This document shows positions 5,948 through 6,940 of a DNA stretch of 6,940 bases, one piece after another; positions within the stretch are counted from its first letter, which is position 1; each line of letters begins with the position of its first letter. The notes below the pieces were generated by a model. The model was not told where the DNA came from, searched no databases, and saw only the letters and a list, made by a program, of their open reading frames with translations. The position numbers and the translations under genes are program-made. The stretch comes from Candidatus Brocadiaceae bacterium (GTDB lineage: Bacteria > Planctomycetota > Brocadiia > Brocadiales > Bathyanammoxibiaceae), in contig JASEHG010000105.1 in assembly GCA_030018855.1 (NCBI GenBank), positions 1 through 6,940 of the forward strand, read 5' to 3'.

Positions 5948-6112
5948 CTATTTCCTCCTTTTTTTAGTCTTCCTCTTGCCGTGCCACTTACTTGAACCTG
6001 CTTTCTTCTTATTGATAGAGGCATAAAAGACCGATTTACCTTTCTTCTTATTATTACCATAAGTTTTGGTCATTCGCCGCAACACTTTTTTGCCTGTCTT
6101 TGTTAGTGGCAT
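5948..6112 (-). CDS. Highly basic 54-residue phage protein
   Basis: The ORF reads MPLTKTGKKVLRRMTKTYGN at its start and KRKTKKRRK at its end. It has 17 Lys and 5 Arg in 54 residues and no Asp or Glu, so its net charge is about +22. The middle carries KKGKSVFYASINKKK (23-37). From memory, short proteins of the pattern MP-x-TKKGKK...YG-x-KKG...VFYAS-x-N are common in metagenomic tailed phages, often beside head genes, with no assigned function; this was not searched. A nucleic-acid-binding or genome-packaging role is an inference from charge. It starts 11 bases after the upstream stop. A GGAGGG element at 6127-6132 lies 14 bases before the ATG, farther than usual. Its own 3' end carries the AGGAGG used by the next gene, whose ATG begins 3 bases after this stop. 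Confidence 0.8.
   Translation of the reverse strand: MPLTKTGKKVLRRMTKTYGNNKKKGKSVFYASINKKKAGSSKWHGKRKTKKRRK
5954..5959 (-). promoter_or_regulatory. Strong ribosome binding site of the Gln-rich protein gene
   Basis: AGGAGG reads on the minus strand inside the last codons of the 54-residue gene (the KRRK end), 9 bases before the ATG at 5944. It is the strongest Shine-Dalgarno in the window and suggests that high output of the 297-residue protein is wanted. It also helps explain the Arg-Arg-Lys coding at the end of the upstream gene. Confidence 0.8.
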
Positions 6113-6123
6113 GTCCCGTCTAC

Positions 6124-6940
6124 CTACCCTCCGCTTCTTTTTAAACCTGGTACAAATCCAAATCGTTCATAAGGAATAAACGGAAAAGCAAACTCAGGAA
6201 ATAAGCGTAGTTTGCCCTGGGGTTGTCGTGGCGTAAATACCGATTGCAACGCTCCAATCTGTTCGTCTACCTGTGCGACTTGCTCCTGAATTTGTTGTAT
6301 CCGTTCCTGGGGCAATTTCTGGCCCTTTAAGATGTCTTTAAATATTTCTAGTCCGCCAAGTGTTGCACCAAACATTACAGATATGGGCAAGTTGGGCAAT
6401 TCAACCCCAATCTTTTTCTTTGTCTCCTCGGATACGGCGGTTTTTAGGGACTCATTGGGGAATAATTGCTCAATCTGAAACTTATTATATTGGTCTGTCT
6501 TCTCCCGTAGACTTGCTTGTTGGGCAGGTTGGGGTTGGTTAAGTCCAGAAAAGAAATCTCTTAATCCAAGAATCCCTTTTTCATCCGAAGGTATCGGGGC
6601 AAACCCCATTAAATCCCCGCCGATACCGCCTCTGAATATAGGGGCAAGTCCTTGTTTGGACGCTTCACCCATTAAATTTTTGACTGCATTATACAATCCT
6701 TCGGTCAAAAAACTGGTCTTTTCTTGAGACGCCTGCGGTGGTGGAGTCTGAGATACTGGGGTAGGCCCAGCAAGTTGCTGAAACCTGGACAGAGAAGAAG
6801 AAATCTCCTGTGTGCCTGTCGGTGTTCCTTCTTGTGAATTGAAAACAATATCATAAGTACCGTCTGAATTACCAACAAACCCTATATTTTTTGGTGAGAC
6901 CCCGGATTCTTGTATCCGAGACCACACATCAGAACCTTGT
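6124..6940 (-). CDS. Partial phage-associated hypothetical protein, start outside the window
   Basis: The frame stays open to the right edge, reading QGSDVWSRIQ at its visible beginning, so the true start lies beyond 6940. The GTG at 6925-6927 is an internal Val rather than a credible start. The 271 visible residues include a short beta-like segment (NIGFVGNSDGTYDIVF, 18-33), a Pro/Gln-rich linker (58-72), Gly-rich text (103-112), a second Pro/Gln linker (135-142), a moderately hydrophobic helix (about 184-204, with ISVMFGATLGG), a coiled-coil-like helix (211-231) and an aromatic/proline-rich end (FPEFAFPFIPYERFGF). No recognised family or catalytic motif. Its place at the head of the visible minus-strand gene string, 11 bases before the 54-residue gene, suggests a virion- or assembly-related role; this is inference. 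Confidence 0.8.
   Translation of the reverse strand, partial: QGSDVWSRIQESGVSPKNIGFVGNSDGTYDIVFNSQEGTPTGTQEISSSLSRFQQLAGPTPVSQTPPPQASQEKTSFLTEGLYNAVKNLMGEASKQGLAPIFRGGIGGDLMGFAPIPSDEKGILGLRDFFSGLNQPQPAQQASLREKTDQYNKFQIEQLFPNESLKTAVSEETKKKIGVELPNLPISVMFGATLGGLEIFKDILKGQKLPQERIQQIQEQVAQVDEQIGALQSVFTPRQPQGKLRLFPEFAFPFIPYERFGFVPGLKRSGG

Noticed and set aside
1..6940. tRNA genes, CRISPR arrays, insertion sequences, attachment sites
   Set aside because: No T-arm GGTTCGA-like core with matching stems, no spaced direct repeats, no terminal inverted repeats or transposase text were seen by eye.

Overview
The window looks like part of a tailed bacteriophage or prophage genome from an unidentified bacterial host. 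The evidence is a tightly packed minus-strand gene block with 3 to 11 base gaps. It comprises a partial unknown protein, a tiny lysine-rich protein, a glutamine-rich helical protein and a 1199-residue protein with sequence signatures that I associate from memory with very large phage virion-type proteins. Ribosome binding sites of the AGGAGG type point to a bacterial translation system. No terminase, portal, capsid, polymerase, integrase or rRNA is visible, so host and virus taxonomy cannot be fixed.

Layout, minus strand (transcribed right to left, about 82% of the window): positions 6940-6124 hold the 3' part of a gene that continues past the right edge; 6112-5948 a 54-residue protein with 22 basic and no acidic residues; 5944-5051 a Gln/Ala-rich coiled-coil-type protein; 5047-1448 the giant protein. 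The four genes are spaced like one operon. A small helical protein followed by one very large protein resembles, in organisation only, the ejection-protein (internal virion) cluster of podoviruses. No homology to T7 gp14/15/16 could be seen.

Layout, plus strand (1-1443): an unresolved stretch of about 340 bases, in which all three forward frames stay open over sizeable pieces, precedes three small genes with good ribosome binding sites. These are a 144-residue protein with a two-helix membrane hairpin (344-778), a 49-residue acidic protein overlapping it (744-893), and a 163-residue exported protein or lipoprotein made of Asn-Pro-Phe-Gly repeats (952-1443). The last ends 4 bases from the end of the giant gene on the other strand, so the two modules converge with no room for a conventional terminator.

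How they work together: the minus-strand genes are probably late, virion-related genes. The plus-strand genes encode envelope-directed products, which would suit lysis, host-envelope modification or a lysogenic-conversion cargo. The sequence alone does not decide among these. The most interesting items are the duplicated NPFG-repeat protein, the giant protein with its hexaproline linker, and a possible frameshifted lectin-like or variable-domain remnant near the left edge.
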